A program made the position numbers and the translations under genes. A stretch of DNA of 38,715 bases, from assembly GCA_009692005.1 (NCBI GenBank), contig SHZZ01000036.1, positions 1 through 38,715 of the forward strand. Direction: 5' to 3'. Positions 24,877 through 33,174 of the stretch are shown in pieces; position 1 is the stretch's first letter; each line of letters opens with the position of its first letter. The notes under the pieces were generated by a model. The model made no database searches and had not been told where the DNA came from. It worked only from the letters and a program-made list of their open reading frames with translations. The stretch comes from Gemmataceae bacterium (GTDB lineage: Bacteria > Planctomycetota > Planctomycetia > Gemmatales > Gemmataceae).

Positions 24877-25342
24877 AACCAAGAGGCAAAATTTCCGTTA
24901 AACTATGGGGGAATTAAGGGGTGTCAATCATAAAGGCCAACAAAAACCCTTAAAATCCCAAACTTCCTCCCTTTCTAACACATGGAACTCGGGAACTAAA
25001 TCAGTTCTTAAGGGTAAAGTGCCAAAAACCTGAAAGTTAACCCCTAAAATCGAACCCGCCTGCCAAAATGGCATACTTTTGGCCATTTGGATAGAATCCG
25101 GATTTTTCTGGCCGGGGGATAGTTTCATAAACTATTATCCAACTGATAGTTAGAACTATTAATCTAATATTAATTTTGCGGCACACCAGTTGCTTACCCC
25201 AGTAATAGGGTTTTTCCCTTTAATTGAGGCATGGGAATGATATTTCCGGGAATCAACCCTTTTGCAAGATTACGCTTCCGGGCTGACTACAAAATAGAGT
25301 GAATGAGAGTGGCCCTGCTTTCCTTAATAAGGAGTTTTCAAG
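24877..25342. promoter_or_regulatory. 466-base divergent spacer between pheA and dnaK with palindromic sites
   Basis: This AT-rich region contains several perfect inverted repeats. Two share the half-site ATAGTT/AACTAT: ATAGTTTCATAAACTAT at 25119-25135 and ATAGTTAGAACTAT at 25146-25159, about 25 bases centre to centre. A third pair, GCCAAAA/TTTTGGC, is at 25062-25083, and GAACT-N5-AGTTC is at 24993-25007. No CIRCE element is seen, although it would be expected if HrcA controlled dnaK. The ribosome-binding site of dnaK is AAGGAG just before 25343. A 66-codon frame on the minus strand (24928-25128) starts inside the first palindrome and is not supported as a gene. Confidence 0.6.
25119..25159. 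promoter_or_regulatory. Two related palindromes, candidate operators
   Basis: The first (25119-25135) has 7-base arms and a 3-base centre; the second (25146-25159) has 6-base arms and a 2-base centre. Both use the same half-site, about 2.4 helical turns apart. They lie 184 bases before the dnaK start and about 243 bases before the pheA start, so the target gene is not certain. No known heat-shock operator matches. Confidence 0.45.
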
Positions 25343-27322
25343 GTGGCTGAAGAAAAAATCATTGGCATCGATCTGGGTACCACCAATTCCGTGGTTGCTG
25401 TCATGGAAGGGGGCGAAGTCAAGGTGATCGCCAACCAGGAAGGCAACCGCCTGACCCCCAGCGTTGTGGCCTTCACCGACAAGGGCGACCGCCTGGTGGG
25501 CGACCCTGCCAAACGGCAGGCTATCACCAACCCCCGGCGAACCGTTTATTCCATCAAGCGGTTCATGGGTCGGCGGCACAAGGAAGTCGGCGAAGAGGAA
25601 AAGCTGATTCCTTACAAGATTACCGGCGGGCCTGAGGATCCGACAAAGGTGGACATCGACGGCAAGGCTTATACGCCGCCGGAAATTTCCGCCATGATTC
25701 TACGCAAGCTTAAAGAAGCCGCCGAGGCTTACCTCGGTCATACCGTGCGCAAAGCGGTTATCACCGTGCCGGCTTACTTCAACGACGCTCAGCGGCAGGC
25801 CACCATCGAGGCGGCGCAAATCGCTGGTTTCGAAACCGAATGGGATATCGAAGACCCGGCCACGGGGAAGAAAAACCGCCAGCGCATGCGCATTATCAAC
25901 GAGCCCACCGCCGCTTCTCTCGCCTATGGACTCGAGAAAAAAGCCAACGAGAAAATCGCCGTCTTCGACCTTGGGGGCGGCACTTTCGACATTTCCATCC
26001 TCGATGTTGGCGACGGCGTGTTCAAGGTGGAATCGACGAACGGCGACACTCACCTTGGCGGCGACGATTTCGATCAGGTCATCATTGACTTTATCGCCGA
26101 GGAGTTCAAACGGGAAAACGGCATCGACCTGCGCAAGGATCATATGGCGCTGCAGCGGCTGAAGGAAGCCGGCGAGCGGGCCAAGAAGGACCTTTCTCAA
26201 CAGGCCAGCACCGATATCAATTTGCCCTTCATCACCGCCGATGCCAGCGGGCCCAAGCATATGCAAATGTCCCTGACACGGGCCCAGTTAGAACAACTGG
26301 TGGACAAGCTGGTGGAACGCTGCCGCGGGCCAGTTGTCCGGGCCATGTCCGACGCCAAACTCAAACCCACCGACATTGACGAAATCGTCATGGTGGGCGG
26401 CATGACCCGCATGCCCAAGATTCAATGGCTGGTGAAGGACATTTTTGGCAAGGAAGGCCACCGCGGGGTCAACCCCGACGAGGTGGTGGCCATCGGCGCG
26501 GCCATTCAGGGCGCACAGCTTCTGCTCGGAAGCAAATCGGAAGTGCTTCTTGTCGATGTCACTCCCCTGTCGCTGGGAATTGAAACTCTCGGCGGGCGAC
26601 TCACCCGCTTGATCGAGCGCAATACCTCCATCCCGGTGGAAAAGAAACAGGTTTTTTCCACGGCTGCCGACGGCCAGACTGCTGTCACCATTTCCGTCTA
26701 CCAGGGCGAAAGTGAAATTGCCAAGAGCACGAGCAACCGCTTGCTGGGTGAATTCAACCTGGAGGGAATCCCGGCGGCGGCGCGCGGCGAACCGCAAATC
26801 GAAGTCACCTTCGCTCTGGACACCAATGGCATCCTCAAAGTCAACGCCAAGGATACGGGCACCGGCAAGGAAGCCAAAGTGGAAATCAAGGGCTCAAGCG
26901 GCCTAAGCCCTTCCGAAGTGGAGCGCATGAAGAAGGAATCGGAGTCTCACGCCGATGAAGACAAGAAACGGCTGGAATTGATCACCGCTCGAAATGAAGC
27001 CGACAATGTTGCCTTTCAAATTGAAAAGCAGCTCAAGGAGCATGGGGATAAATTGTCCGAGGCGGACAAGTCTGCCATTCAGGCGGCAGTGACCAAGACC
27101 AAAGACGCCATGAAGGGGGAGGATGTGCAGGCCATCCGCCAGGCGACATCGGATTTGGTGGCGGGCGCGCAAGCTCTGGCGCAGCACCTGAAGGGCCAGG
27201 CCGGTGGGCAAGGCCCGGGTGGTCCGCAAGGGCAGGCCGGGGGCCAAGGGGGTTCGGACCAAGCCAAGGATAAAGGCAAGGGCGGTGACGATGTCATCGA
27301 TGCTGAGTTCGAGGTCAAGTAA
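25343..27322 (+). CDS. dnaK: Molecular chaperone DnaK (Hsp70)
   Basis: The 659-residue product is a full Hsp70. The nucleotide-binding domain begins [19 protein letters not shown] and includes [41 protein letters not shown] and [11 protein letters not shown]. The substrate-binding domain contains [14 protein letters not shown]. The helical lid follows, and a Gly/Gln-rich tail ends in [11 protein letters not shown], the conserved C terminus seen in DnaK. The start is GTG, with AAGGAG about 9 bases upstream. No grpE, dnaJ or hrcA is adjacent, so dnaK stands alone here. A strong terminator follows at 27355. Confidence 0.98.
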   Translation: MAEEKIIGIDLGTTNSVVAVMEGGEVKVIANQEGNRLTPSVVAFTDKGDRLVGDPAKRQAITNPRRTVYSIKRFMGRRHKEVGEEEKLIPYKITGGPEDPTKVDIDGKAYTPPEISAMILRKLKEAAEAYLGHTVRKAVITVPAYFNDAQRQATIEAAQIAGFETEWDIEDPATGKKNRQRMRIINEPTAASLAYGLEKKANEKIAVFDLGGGTFDISILDVGDGVFKVESTNGDTHLGGDDFDQVIIDFIAEEFKRENGIDLRKDHMALQRLKEAGERAKKDLSQQASTDINLPFITADASGPKHMQMSLTRAQLEQLVDKLVERCRGPVVRAMSDAKLKPTDIDEIVMVGGMTRMPKIQWLVKDIFGKEGHRGVNPDEVVAIGAAIQGAQLLLGSKSEVLLVDVTPLSLGIETLGGRLTRLIERNTSIPVEKKQVFSTAADGQTAVTISVYQGESEIAKSTSNRLLGEFNLEGIPAAARGEPQIEVTFALDTNGILKVNAKDTGTGKEAKVEIKGSSGLSPSEVERMKKESESHADEDKKRLELITARNEADNVAFQIEKQLKEHGDKLSEADKSAIQAAVTKTKDAMKGEDVQAIRQATSDLVAGAQALAQHLKGQAGGQGPGGPQGQAGGQGGSDQAKDKGKGGDDVIDAEFEVK

Positions 27323-27354
27323 ATTACGAATAGGCTTGGCTTGAAGACTTTTCT

Positions 27355-27387
27355 GAACCCGGGGCGCCAGCTCCGGGTTCTTTGTTT
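27355..27387 (+). terminator. Strong Rho-independent terminator after dnaK
   Basis: An 11-base-pair stem with one G-U pair (27355-27365 with 27370-27380) closes a four-base loop and is followed by TTTGTTT. It lies about 33 bases after the dnaK stop and separates dnaK from the acetyltransferase gene. Confidence 0.92.
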
Positions 27388-27462
27388 ACCCGCCTTGTTA
27401 TTTCCTTTCCCCCACTTTTCTGGGTAAAATTCAGGCGCTTCCCCCAGATTTTGGAGACCTCA

Positions 27463-28143
27463 ATGCAGGAAACTATCTCCTCTCAGCCGGTCCGAGGCCA
27501 GATCCAATACAAGTCCATGGAAAAAGCTGACCAGGCGCAAGTGATTCCCATTGTCGCAGGCACTTTCATCAAGCATGAGCCGGTTTCGCAAGCGTTGGGG
27601 TTGCAACAATCGGACATGGAAGCCTTGGTGAAGGAAATCCTGAGACATCCAGGAGTGGCCCGCCTGAGCACGGTGGCGTATCACGAACCCACGGGGGTGG
27701 TGGTGGGGGCATTTTTAGCCGAGGATTTCGCCGACCCGTCACCAATTCCGCAAGGCTGCAAAGCCCTGGCGCCTGTCTTGGCCCTGTTGGACCTTCTGGA
27801 AAAGCATTATCCCGCGAGCCATCCGCTTCCCCAAAACCGCCACCTGCACCTTTACATGCTCGGGGTGGACGAGGCCTTCATGCTCCAGGGCGTCGCCGGG
27901 TTGTTAACCGATTTCTGCCTTTACCACGCGGCCAAATTCGGTTTCACCCATGCTTTTGCCGAGGCCACTGCTCCAGGCTCGCAGCACCTTTTGAATAAGC
28001 GCGGCTTCGAAACGCTTTTTGAAATTCCCTATGCCGACTTCGAGTTTACTGGAAGAAAAGTATTTTCCCAGATTCAGCAACCGCCTTCGGTCAAGCTAAT
28101 GGCTCGGGACATTCCCCCGCGCCCGGACGCTTTCCCTTCCTGA
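27463..28143 (+). CDS. GNAT-like acetyltransferase family protein
   Basis: The 226-residue product starts at the ATG at 27463, with GGAG about 7 bases upstream; the frame is open from 27382 but the extra segment has no ribosome-binding site. The sequence resembles the GNAT fold: a first strand and helix (VIPIVAGTFIKHEPVSQAL), a central strand (GVVVGAFLAEDF) and a late region with LNKRGFETLFEIPY, the typical end of the acetyl-CoA domain. The usual Q/RxxGxG/A acetyl-CoA loop is not obvious; LHLYMLGVDEAFMLQGVAGLLTD occupies its place. Activity and substrate are unknown. It converges on the ACT-domain gene. Confidence 0.65.
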   Translation: MQETISSQPVRGQIQYKSMEKADQAQVIPIVAGTFIKHEPVSQALGLQQSDMEALVKEILRHPGVARLSTVAYHEPTGVVVGAFLAEDFADPSPIPQGCKALAPVLALLDLLEKHYPASHPLPQNRHLHLYMLGVDEAFMLQGVAGLLTDFCLYHAAKFGFTHAFAEATAPGSQHLLNKRGFETLFEIPYADFEFTGRKVFSQIQQPPSVKLMARDIPPRPDAFPS

Positions 28144-28235
28144 CTCTGGCTTGGTTTATGGGCGCTTCCGCGATCAACTAGCTGGCGGAAATGTGTTGAA
28201 GGGCCTTGACTGGCTAGCCAAAAAGTATCTGGAGT

Positions 28236-28628
28236 TTACGACAACAAAATATCGCGAACTAAATCAATGGCTTCGCCGGTGCGGTCGGTGGCGAGGGCGA
28301 CGATGGCTTTGTCCTGGTCGCGGCGCAGGATGACGACGCTGCGCAAGTTGATGCCCGCGGCTTTAAAGCGGGCCATGATTCGGGCCAACTCGCCGGGTTT
28401 GTCGGGGATGCCGACCACCAGCGCCGCTTCACTCACCGCCTTGAACGGGCTTTGAGCCAGAGCGCGCAAAGCCTCATCGTAATTATTGACCAAGAGGGTA
28501 AGCACTGCGGTTTTGCCCATGCTTTCTGCCGACATGCTATCGATATTGACATTAAAGCGGCCAAGGATTTCGCTGACATCCGCCAGCAACCCCGGCCGGT
28601 CTTCATGAACAATCGTGATCTGCCGCAT
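28236..28628 (-). CDS. Double ACT-domain regulatory protein
   Basis: The 130 residues contain two ACT domains. The first (about 1-65) has the strand IVHEDRPGLLADVSEILGRFNVNI; the second (about 68-130) has VVGIPDKPGELARIMARFKAAGINL. The Pro-Gly-x-Leu/Glu-(x)-Leu/Val pattern after the first strand is the ligand-binding loop. ACT domains bind amino acids and often regulate enzymes of their metabolism. GGAGGAGAT immediately before the ATG is a strong ribosome-binding site. The gene lies 15 bases after the histidine decarboxylase gene, so co-transcription is very likely. Which amino acid it binds is unknown; histidine is an obvious candidate by context. Confidence 0.85.
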   Translation of the reverse strand: MRQITIVHEDRPGLLADVSEILGRFNVNIDSMSAESMGKTAVLTLLVNNYDEALRALAQSPFKAVSEAALVVGIPDKPGELARIMARFKAAGINLRSVVILRRDQDKAIVALATDRTGEAIDLVRDILLS

Positions 28629-28643
28629 ATCTCCTCCGGAAAA

Positions 28644-29765
28644 TCATTTTACCTTGAGATCGTCTGCCAAGCGATCAATCTGTTCCTTTTTGACATGGGG
28701 CATGGCGATGAGGTGGGAGATTTTGTTCTGCGAGGCCAGTTGCCAGCGCGAGGTGATTTCTTCTCCCGGGCGGTCGAAGACGACGGTGATGGAATGAGGA
28801 TTGGTCCAGGGGTTGCGGTTCACTTGCCGCAGCTTTTCCAGTGCGTAGTCGGCCACCTGCAGGCAACCGGCCACGGTTTGCTGAAATCCCTCGCGCCCAA
28901 GAAGTTTCATGGCGTACCAAAGGAAAAGCGGTGTGATACCATTGCGCGAACCCATGATGGTAGTGTCAAGTGTGCCGACATATTCCACGCCACGGGCAAT
29001 CCGATCGACATGGCTTTTCTTGGCCAGGACAACCCCGCAAGGGATTGGCGAGCCGATCATCTTGTGTCCGCTGATGGAAATGCTGTCGATGCCTGCGGCG
29101 AAATCCCACGGCGGCGGGTTGGCCACAAAAGGTAGAATCATGCCGGAAAGTGCGGCATCGGCATGAATATAATGCCGCTGAATCGCCAGGTCCGATAGGA
29201 TTTGGTTTATACCCGCCAGGTCGTCGATGGCGCCTTTCATCGTCGTGCCGATGTTGACAAAGATGATCGGCGGGACATCGCGGTGGATGCGCACGGTTTC
29301 ATACAGGTCTTCCAAATCCATGCCGCCGTCTGGCTTGCTCTTGATCATGATGTTGCGCACATGCAGGCAGCGCAAGATCTTGGTGACCGAGTAGTGCGTG
29401 TCCTCGGAGAAATAAACCATGCAATCGCCGAGGAGTTCTCTGGCCAGAAAAATGCCATAGAGGTTTCCCTCGGTGCCGCCGTTGGTCACATATCCCCAGG
29501 TGGAATCAGTCGGGGCCTGGGTGAGTTCCTGAAAAAAGCGAATGACCTCGCGTTCCATCTCATGGGTATTTATGTGGTAATTGCTGGGGGCGAATGGGTC
29601 GCCTAGGTTGTTCAAAGGCAGTGAAAGGAAAGGGAACAAAGGCGAGTAATCGAACTGGGAATTGCACGGGTAACCGATGAAATTCTGGCTTTCTCCCTGG
29701 AGCGATTCCAGCAGTTGGCTCAGGCGGTAGCGGTCCAAGGGCGAAAGGGAATGATCGGTTTGCAT
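28644..29765 (-). CDS. hdc: PLP-dependent histidine decarboxylase
   Basis: The 373-residue product belongs to the group II PLP decarboxylases and most resembles the bacterial pyridoxal-type histidine decarboxylases, which make histamine. The PLP lysine is Lys235 in SISGHKMIGSP. His124 stacks on the cofactor in EDTHYSV, and Asp203 in HADAALSG contacts the pyridine nitrogen. The N-terminal YPCNSQFDYSPL and NNLGDPF (residues 32-58) are typical of this histidine decarboxylase subgroup. CO2 loss from histidine is inferred from similarity; other aromatic-amino-acid decarboxylase functions are possible. No clear ribosome-binding site precedes the ATG. It is first gene of a two-gene unit with the ACT-domain protein. 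Confidence 0.88.
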   Translation of the reverse strand: MQTDHSLSPLDRYRLSQLLESLQGESQNFIGYPCNSQFDYSPLFPFLSLPLNNLGDPFAPSNYHINTHEMEREVIRFFQELTQAPTDSTWGYVTNGGTEGNLYGIFLARELLGDCMVYFSEDTHYSVTKILRCLHVRNIMIKSKPDGGMDLEDLYETVRIHRDVPPIIFVNIGTTMKGAIDDLAGINQILSDLAIQRHYIHADAALSGMILPFVANPPPWDFAAGIDSISISGHKMIGSPIPCGVVLAKKSHVDRIARGVEYVGTLDTTIMGSRNGITPLFLWYAMKLLGREGFQQTVAGCLQVADYALEKLRQVNRNPWTNPHSITVVFDRPGEEITSRWQLASQNKISHLIAMPHVKKEQIDRLADDLKVK

Positions 29766-29848
29766 GGCGGGCTATTTTATGAAGCGGCGGGAAAAGGCGC
29801 ATCCTTCCAGTTGAAATTGCCCTCAGGGGTGGTGAAAGATTCAGTTTC

Positions 29849-32326
29849 TTATTCGAACAGGAGCAGGGAATGCATGCCCTTCTGAGTCAACTGCTGCTGG
29901 AAAGGGAGAAGAGAAATACGCAGATCATGCCGGTCTGCATTTTTCAATTGGGAAAAGAGTAGCCGGAATTGCGCCACGACTGTTGCGGATTCTTTTTCCT
30001 TGCCTTCCGTCGCCAATCGGGTGGCGAATTCCGCCAGGCTGCGTAAAAAGTCTTTGCTCAAAGCCGCCTGCCCGGGCAATTCTTTGGCCAATTCCATTGC
30101 CTCACGGAAGCAGGCTGCCTTCTCCAGGGACTCTTCTTCCCCAAGCAAAAGGATCAGCGCCATCAGCCCGTTGAGCCGGGTGGTTCTGAACTCGGGGATT
30201 TCGGGCTGGAGCTGCAGAATTTTTTCCGAGTATTGCCCGCCTTTTCTAATCAAGGCCAGGAGATCCTGCTTCGACAATTCACCATTGAGAAGATGGCCGG
30301 GTTGGCAACTGAAATAGGATTTTGCCAGCTCATGCAAATAAAAAGGGTTGGCCGGGTCTTCAATGGACAATTGCTCGAGCAGGGTCAGGCATCTTTCCCA
30401 ACCATTTTTGGAAAAACCCGGATCGAGATCCCTGCAATAGCAAGCTAATAGCAGACGGATGTCTTTATCGTTCGGGTGTAGCCGGTAAAGCTCTTCCAGG
30501 ATTGTCTTGCCTTTAATCAAAGCGGGGGAAGGCTCGGGGTGGCGATCCTTGCCGGGAAACAAGGGCGCCTTCCCTGGTTTTTTTGCATCGGCCAGCACGA
30601 GAACTGGAGGCATGCGTTGGGGCTGCCTGTCCTGAAAATAGAACAGAATGGCCAGTTCTTTTTTTGCCTGGAGTGTATCTTCCTTTTCGAGAATGGCGAC
30701 GGCTTCATGCCAAAGTTTTTCCCCTGCCTCGGTTTTTCCGCTCAGCCAGTTCAGCCGGGCCAACTTGTTTTTCAAAATCCCAACTTCGATCAGGCTGGAA
30801 GTTCCCTGACGGTTCGCTTCTCGCGTCAGTTGCACCGCTTTCCTGAAGTTTTCCAGGGCTTCGGGGTATTTTCCCATGACCGCTTGAATCTCTCCCAGGC
30901 GGGTGAAGGTTCGCGCCATCTCCCGGGCGGCGTTTCCCTTGGTATCCAATGACAAGGCCAAATGATCCATTTGCCGGGCGCTATCCTGCAATAGCAAGAG
31001 ATTTTCCCGGTTCAAGGCGTGCGCGGGAAATCCCCGGTAGTTTTTTTCCAGGGTGACAAAAAAAGGAAAGAGGGAGCTGCTGGGCAGCAGCCGGTCGATA
31101 AAGCCATCGACCAATTCCCAGGAATCGCGGAAGGATTGGGAGTTTTTCTGGCGCTGGGCCAGGGCCCTGCCGGCCTGGTCGCGGCCACTCACAGTGATAA
31201 ACCAGAAGGGGTAGACCGCCAGGGCAATCAAGGCCATGGCCATGAAAGAGATAATGGGGTGGCGATTGCATTCCAGGGCCAGATGAAGCAGCGGTCCGGC
31301 GTTTCTGGCCCGGGCCACTTTGCCTTCCAAGAAGCGCTGCAAATCGTCGGCCATGGCTTTGGCGGAATCATAGCGTAAAGCCGGTTCCCCTTTAGTTGCT
31401 TTGAGAACGATGGCTTTCAAGTCGTGGGGAACTCCCGGAACAAATCCCGGTTCGCAGTCAAGTTTCACAAACGCCAGCAAGGTGGCGCCCAGGGAAAAAA
31501 TGTCACTGCGCTCATTGCGCTGCCCTTGCGCCACTTCCGGGGCGATGAACCCCGGCGTGCCCCCCTGGCTGGCTCCATTTTCCCGATTCTCCGCCAGGCC
31601 GAAATCCGTGATCCAGACATGGCCGTCCTGCTGCACCAACAAGTTACCCGGCTTGATGTCGCAATGGAGGATGCCCACCTGGTGGGCGGCGTGCAGGGCG
31701 TTGGCGGCTTGAAATCCAATCTGCGCCAAGTGGTTCCAGTACTCTTTTTTCGGCTGGCATCGGCCGTTCTTGCCGACCTTCATGGGAAACAAGTCGATGA
31801 TGTCCCCGGCCGACTCTTGACCCCGTGACAGCCCGTGCGACAGAATTTTCAAGGCCTTCGATAGGTTCAATCCGGGAGCCAATTGCATGACGCAATACTG
31901 GAGATTTTCTCCCTGACCACCGCCGATGACCGGCACGATATTGGGGTGCTTGAGTTGGGAAAGGAGCTTGGCTTCTGGCGGCGCTTGTGCCTCTTGGCTG
32001 GACCCTGGCGCCTCCGGACGCAAGATCTTGATGGCGACTGTACGCCCCAAGGATTCCTGGGTGGCTTCGTAAACCACGCCCATGGAACCGCGGCCAATCT
32101 CTTTCCCCAGGGTATATTCCCCCAGCCGTTCAGGCACCGGGAAGGCAACCTGGCCGCTGGCTTGCTCTATTTCTCGGGCGGTTTCCAGCAATCCGCGCAC
32201 TTCTTCTTCCCGGTCTGGAAACAACCCAGAGTATTCCTCGATCGATGGCGATTCTCCCTCGCGCAAGCGCAAGATAAAATCCTCAATCAGGGTGTCCAGG
32301 GGTTCGCCAGAAAGGGAACCATTCAT
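29849..32326 (-). CDS. Membrane Ser/Thr protein kinase with C-terminal helical sensor region
   Basis: The 825 residues hold a kinase domain: Gly-rich loop IGRGSMGVVYEA (78-89), Lys100 in VAIKIL, catalytic loop HCDIKPGNLL (221-230), DFG at 241-243 and APE at 262-264. The His-Arg-Asp triplet reads His-Cys-Asp, so it belongs to the non-RD type. A short N-terminal segment (about 1-65) precedes the kinase. One membrane helix lies at about 358-379. The following roughly 440 residues are mainly helical with TPR-like pairs (for example GEIQAVMGKYPEALENFRKAVQL), likely outside the membrane. It follows the sigma gene by 21 bases, so the two are probably co-expressed, a common planctomycete arrangement. 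Confidence 0.9.
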   Translation of the reverse strand: MNGSLSGEPLDTLIEDFILRLREGESPSIEEYSGLFPDREEEVRGLLETAREIEQASGQVAFPVPERLGEYTLGKEIGRGSMGVVYEATQESLGRTVAIKILRPEAPGSSQEAQAPPEAKLLSQLKHPNIVPVIGGGQGENLQYCVMQLAPGLNLSKALKILSHGLSRGQESAGDIIDLFPMKVGKNGRCQPKKEYWNHLAQIGFQAANALHAAHQVGILHCDIKPGNLLVQQDGHVWITDFGLAENRENGASQGGTPGFIAPEVAQGQRNERSDIFSLGATLLAFVKLDCEPGFVPGVPHDLKAIVLKATKGEPALRYDSAKAMADDLQRFLEGKVARARNAGPLLHLALECNRHPIISFMAMALIALAVYPFWFITVSGRDQAGRALAQRQKNSQSFRDSWELVDGFIDRLLPSSSLFPFFVTLEKNYRGFPAHALNRENLLLLQDSARQMDHLALSLDTKGNAAREMARTFTRLGEIQAVMGKYPEALENFRKAVQLTREANRQGTSSLIEVGILKNKLARLNWLSGKTEAGEKLWHEAVAILEKEDTLQAKKELAILFYFQDRQPQRMPPVLVLADAKKPGKAPLFPGKDRHPEPSPALIKGKTILEELYRLHPNDKDIRLLLACYCRDLDPGFSKNGWERCLTLLEQLSIEDPANPFYLHELAKSYFSCQPGHLLNGELSKQDLLALIRKGGQYSEKILQLQPEIPEFRTTRLNGLMALILLLGEEESLEKAACFREAMELAKELPGQAALSKDFLRSLAEFATRLATEGKEKESATVVAQFRLLFSQLKNADRHDLRISLLPFQQQLTQKGMHSLLLFE

Positions 32327-32347
32327 GAGGGAACCTGCCGATTGAAA

Positions 32348-32947
32348 TCAGGGTTTACCCGACGCCAGGACTTCACGGATATGTCCCAGCGCCTTGAAGT
32401 AAATGCGGCTGGCCTGTTGCTCGCTTATGCCGAGTATCGCGGCGGTGTCTTTGTTCTTTTTTCCTTCCAGGTGCCGAAGCGCCAGGACTTTTCTTTCCAA
32501 CGGCGCGATTTTCCTCAAGGCGTTCTGCAGGGCGCCCTGACTTTCCTTTCTCGCCACAGCGGAGCTTGGCGATGTCCAGCTTCCAGGAAATTCATCAGCC
32601 GCCATTTGCAGCGACGCTTCGCCATATTCTTCCTTGCGCACGCTGCGCTTTTCAATAGCGGAATTGTTCCGCTGGATCTCCGCCAGAGTTTGCAAAACCA
32701 CCAGCCTCAGCCAGACATAAAGCTGGCGCGAATTCCTTCCCTGGTAATGTTTCCAGCGCGCCTTGGCGTCGAGAAAGGCCTGCTGCAAAACATCCTGCGG
32801 GTCGATCCGCCGTTTATACTCCTGCCCCATGCGCAGTTGCACCAGTTGCACCAGCCGACCCCGGTGTTCATCCAAAGCTTGGGAAAGTATCTCCTCGGGC
32901 CCGGAAAGCGGGGTTGCCTCAACGCGACTGGAAGGAAGGCTATTCAC
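32348..32947 (-). CDS. Sigma-70 family (ECF-like) RNA polymerase sigma factor
   Basis: The 199-residue product has region 2 (about residues 35-105, with IDPQDVLQQAFLDA and LYVWLRLVVLQTLAEIQR) and region 4 (about 140-195) with the helix-turn-helix LRHLEGKKNKDTAAILGISEQQASRIYFKALGHI. It resembles the ECF-type sigma factors expanded in planctomycetes. The start appears to be a GTG with little ribosome-binding sequence. It is followed 21 bases later by the membrane kinase gene, and no anti-sigma gene is seen, so the kinase may control it; this is inference. It is divergent from the aromatic hydroxylase gene across about 200 bases. Confidence 0.9.
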   Translation of the reverse strand: MNSLPSSRVEATPLSGPEEILSQALDEHRGRLVQLVQLRMGQEYKRRIDPQDVLQQAFLDAKARWKHYQGRNSRQLYVWLRLVVLQTLAEIQRNNSAIEKRSVRKEEYGEASLQMAADEFPGSWTSPSSAVARKESQGALQNALRKIAPLERKVLALRHLEGKKNKDTAAILGISEQQASRIYFKALGHIREVLASGKP

Positions 32948-33121
32948 GGGTTATCAATCCTTAAATCCCTGGCGGAGAACTCCCTTGAAACTGGCACCCG
33001 GGCATTTGTCTTTGCTTTTTATCCTAACATCCCAAAGGTGGAATCCAATTATTTAACTCGGGAAATTGGTTTTTTATGTTTACTCCCGGCTTCTCTCTTT
33101 TTTTAAAACGGAGTTCATTCC

Positions 33122-33127
33122 TATAAT
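33122..33127 (+). promoter_or_regulatory. Possible -10 box of the aromatic hydroxylase gene
   Basis: TATAAT is a perfect -10 match, 48 bases before the ATG at 33175. Upstream at the expected -35 distance there is only a T-rich stretch with no good TTGACA, so the promoter call is moderate. Confidence 0.4.
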
Positions 33128-33174
33128 AATGATGTTGATGCAGATCTCGGGTGGCCCAGGAAAAGGGCGCTTTC

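Noticed and set aside
24877-25342. CIRCE operator upstream of dnaK
   Set aside because: I searched by eye for TTAGCACTC-N9-GAGTGCTAA and close variants and found none.
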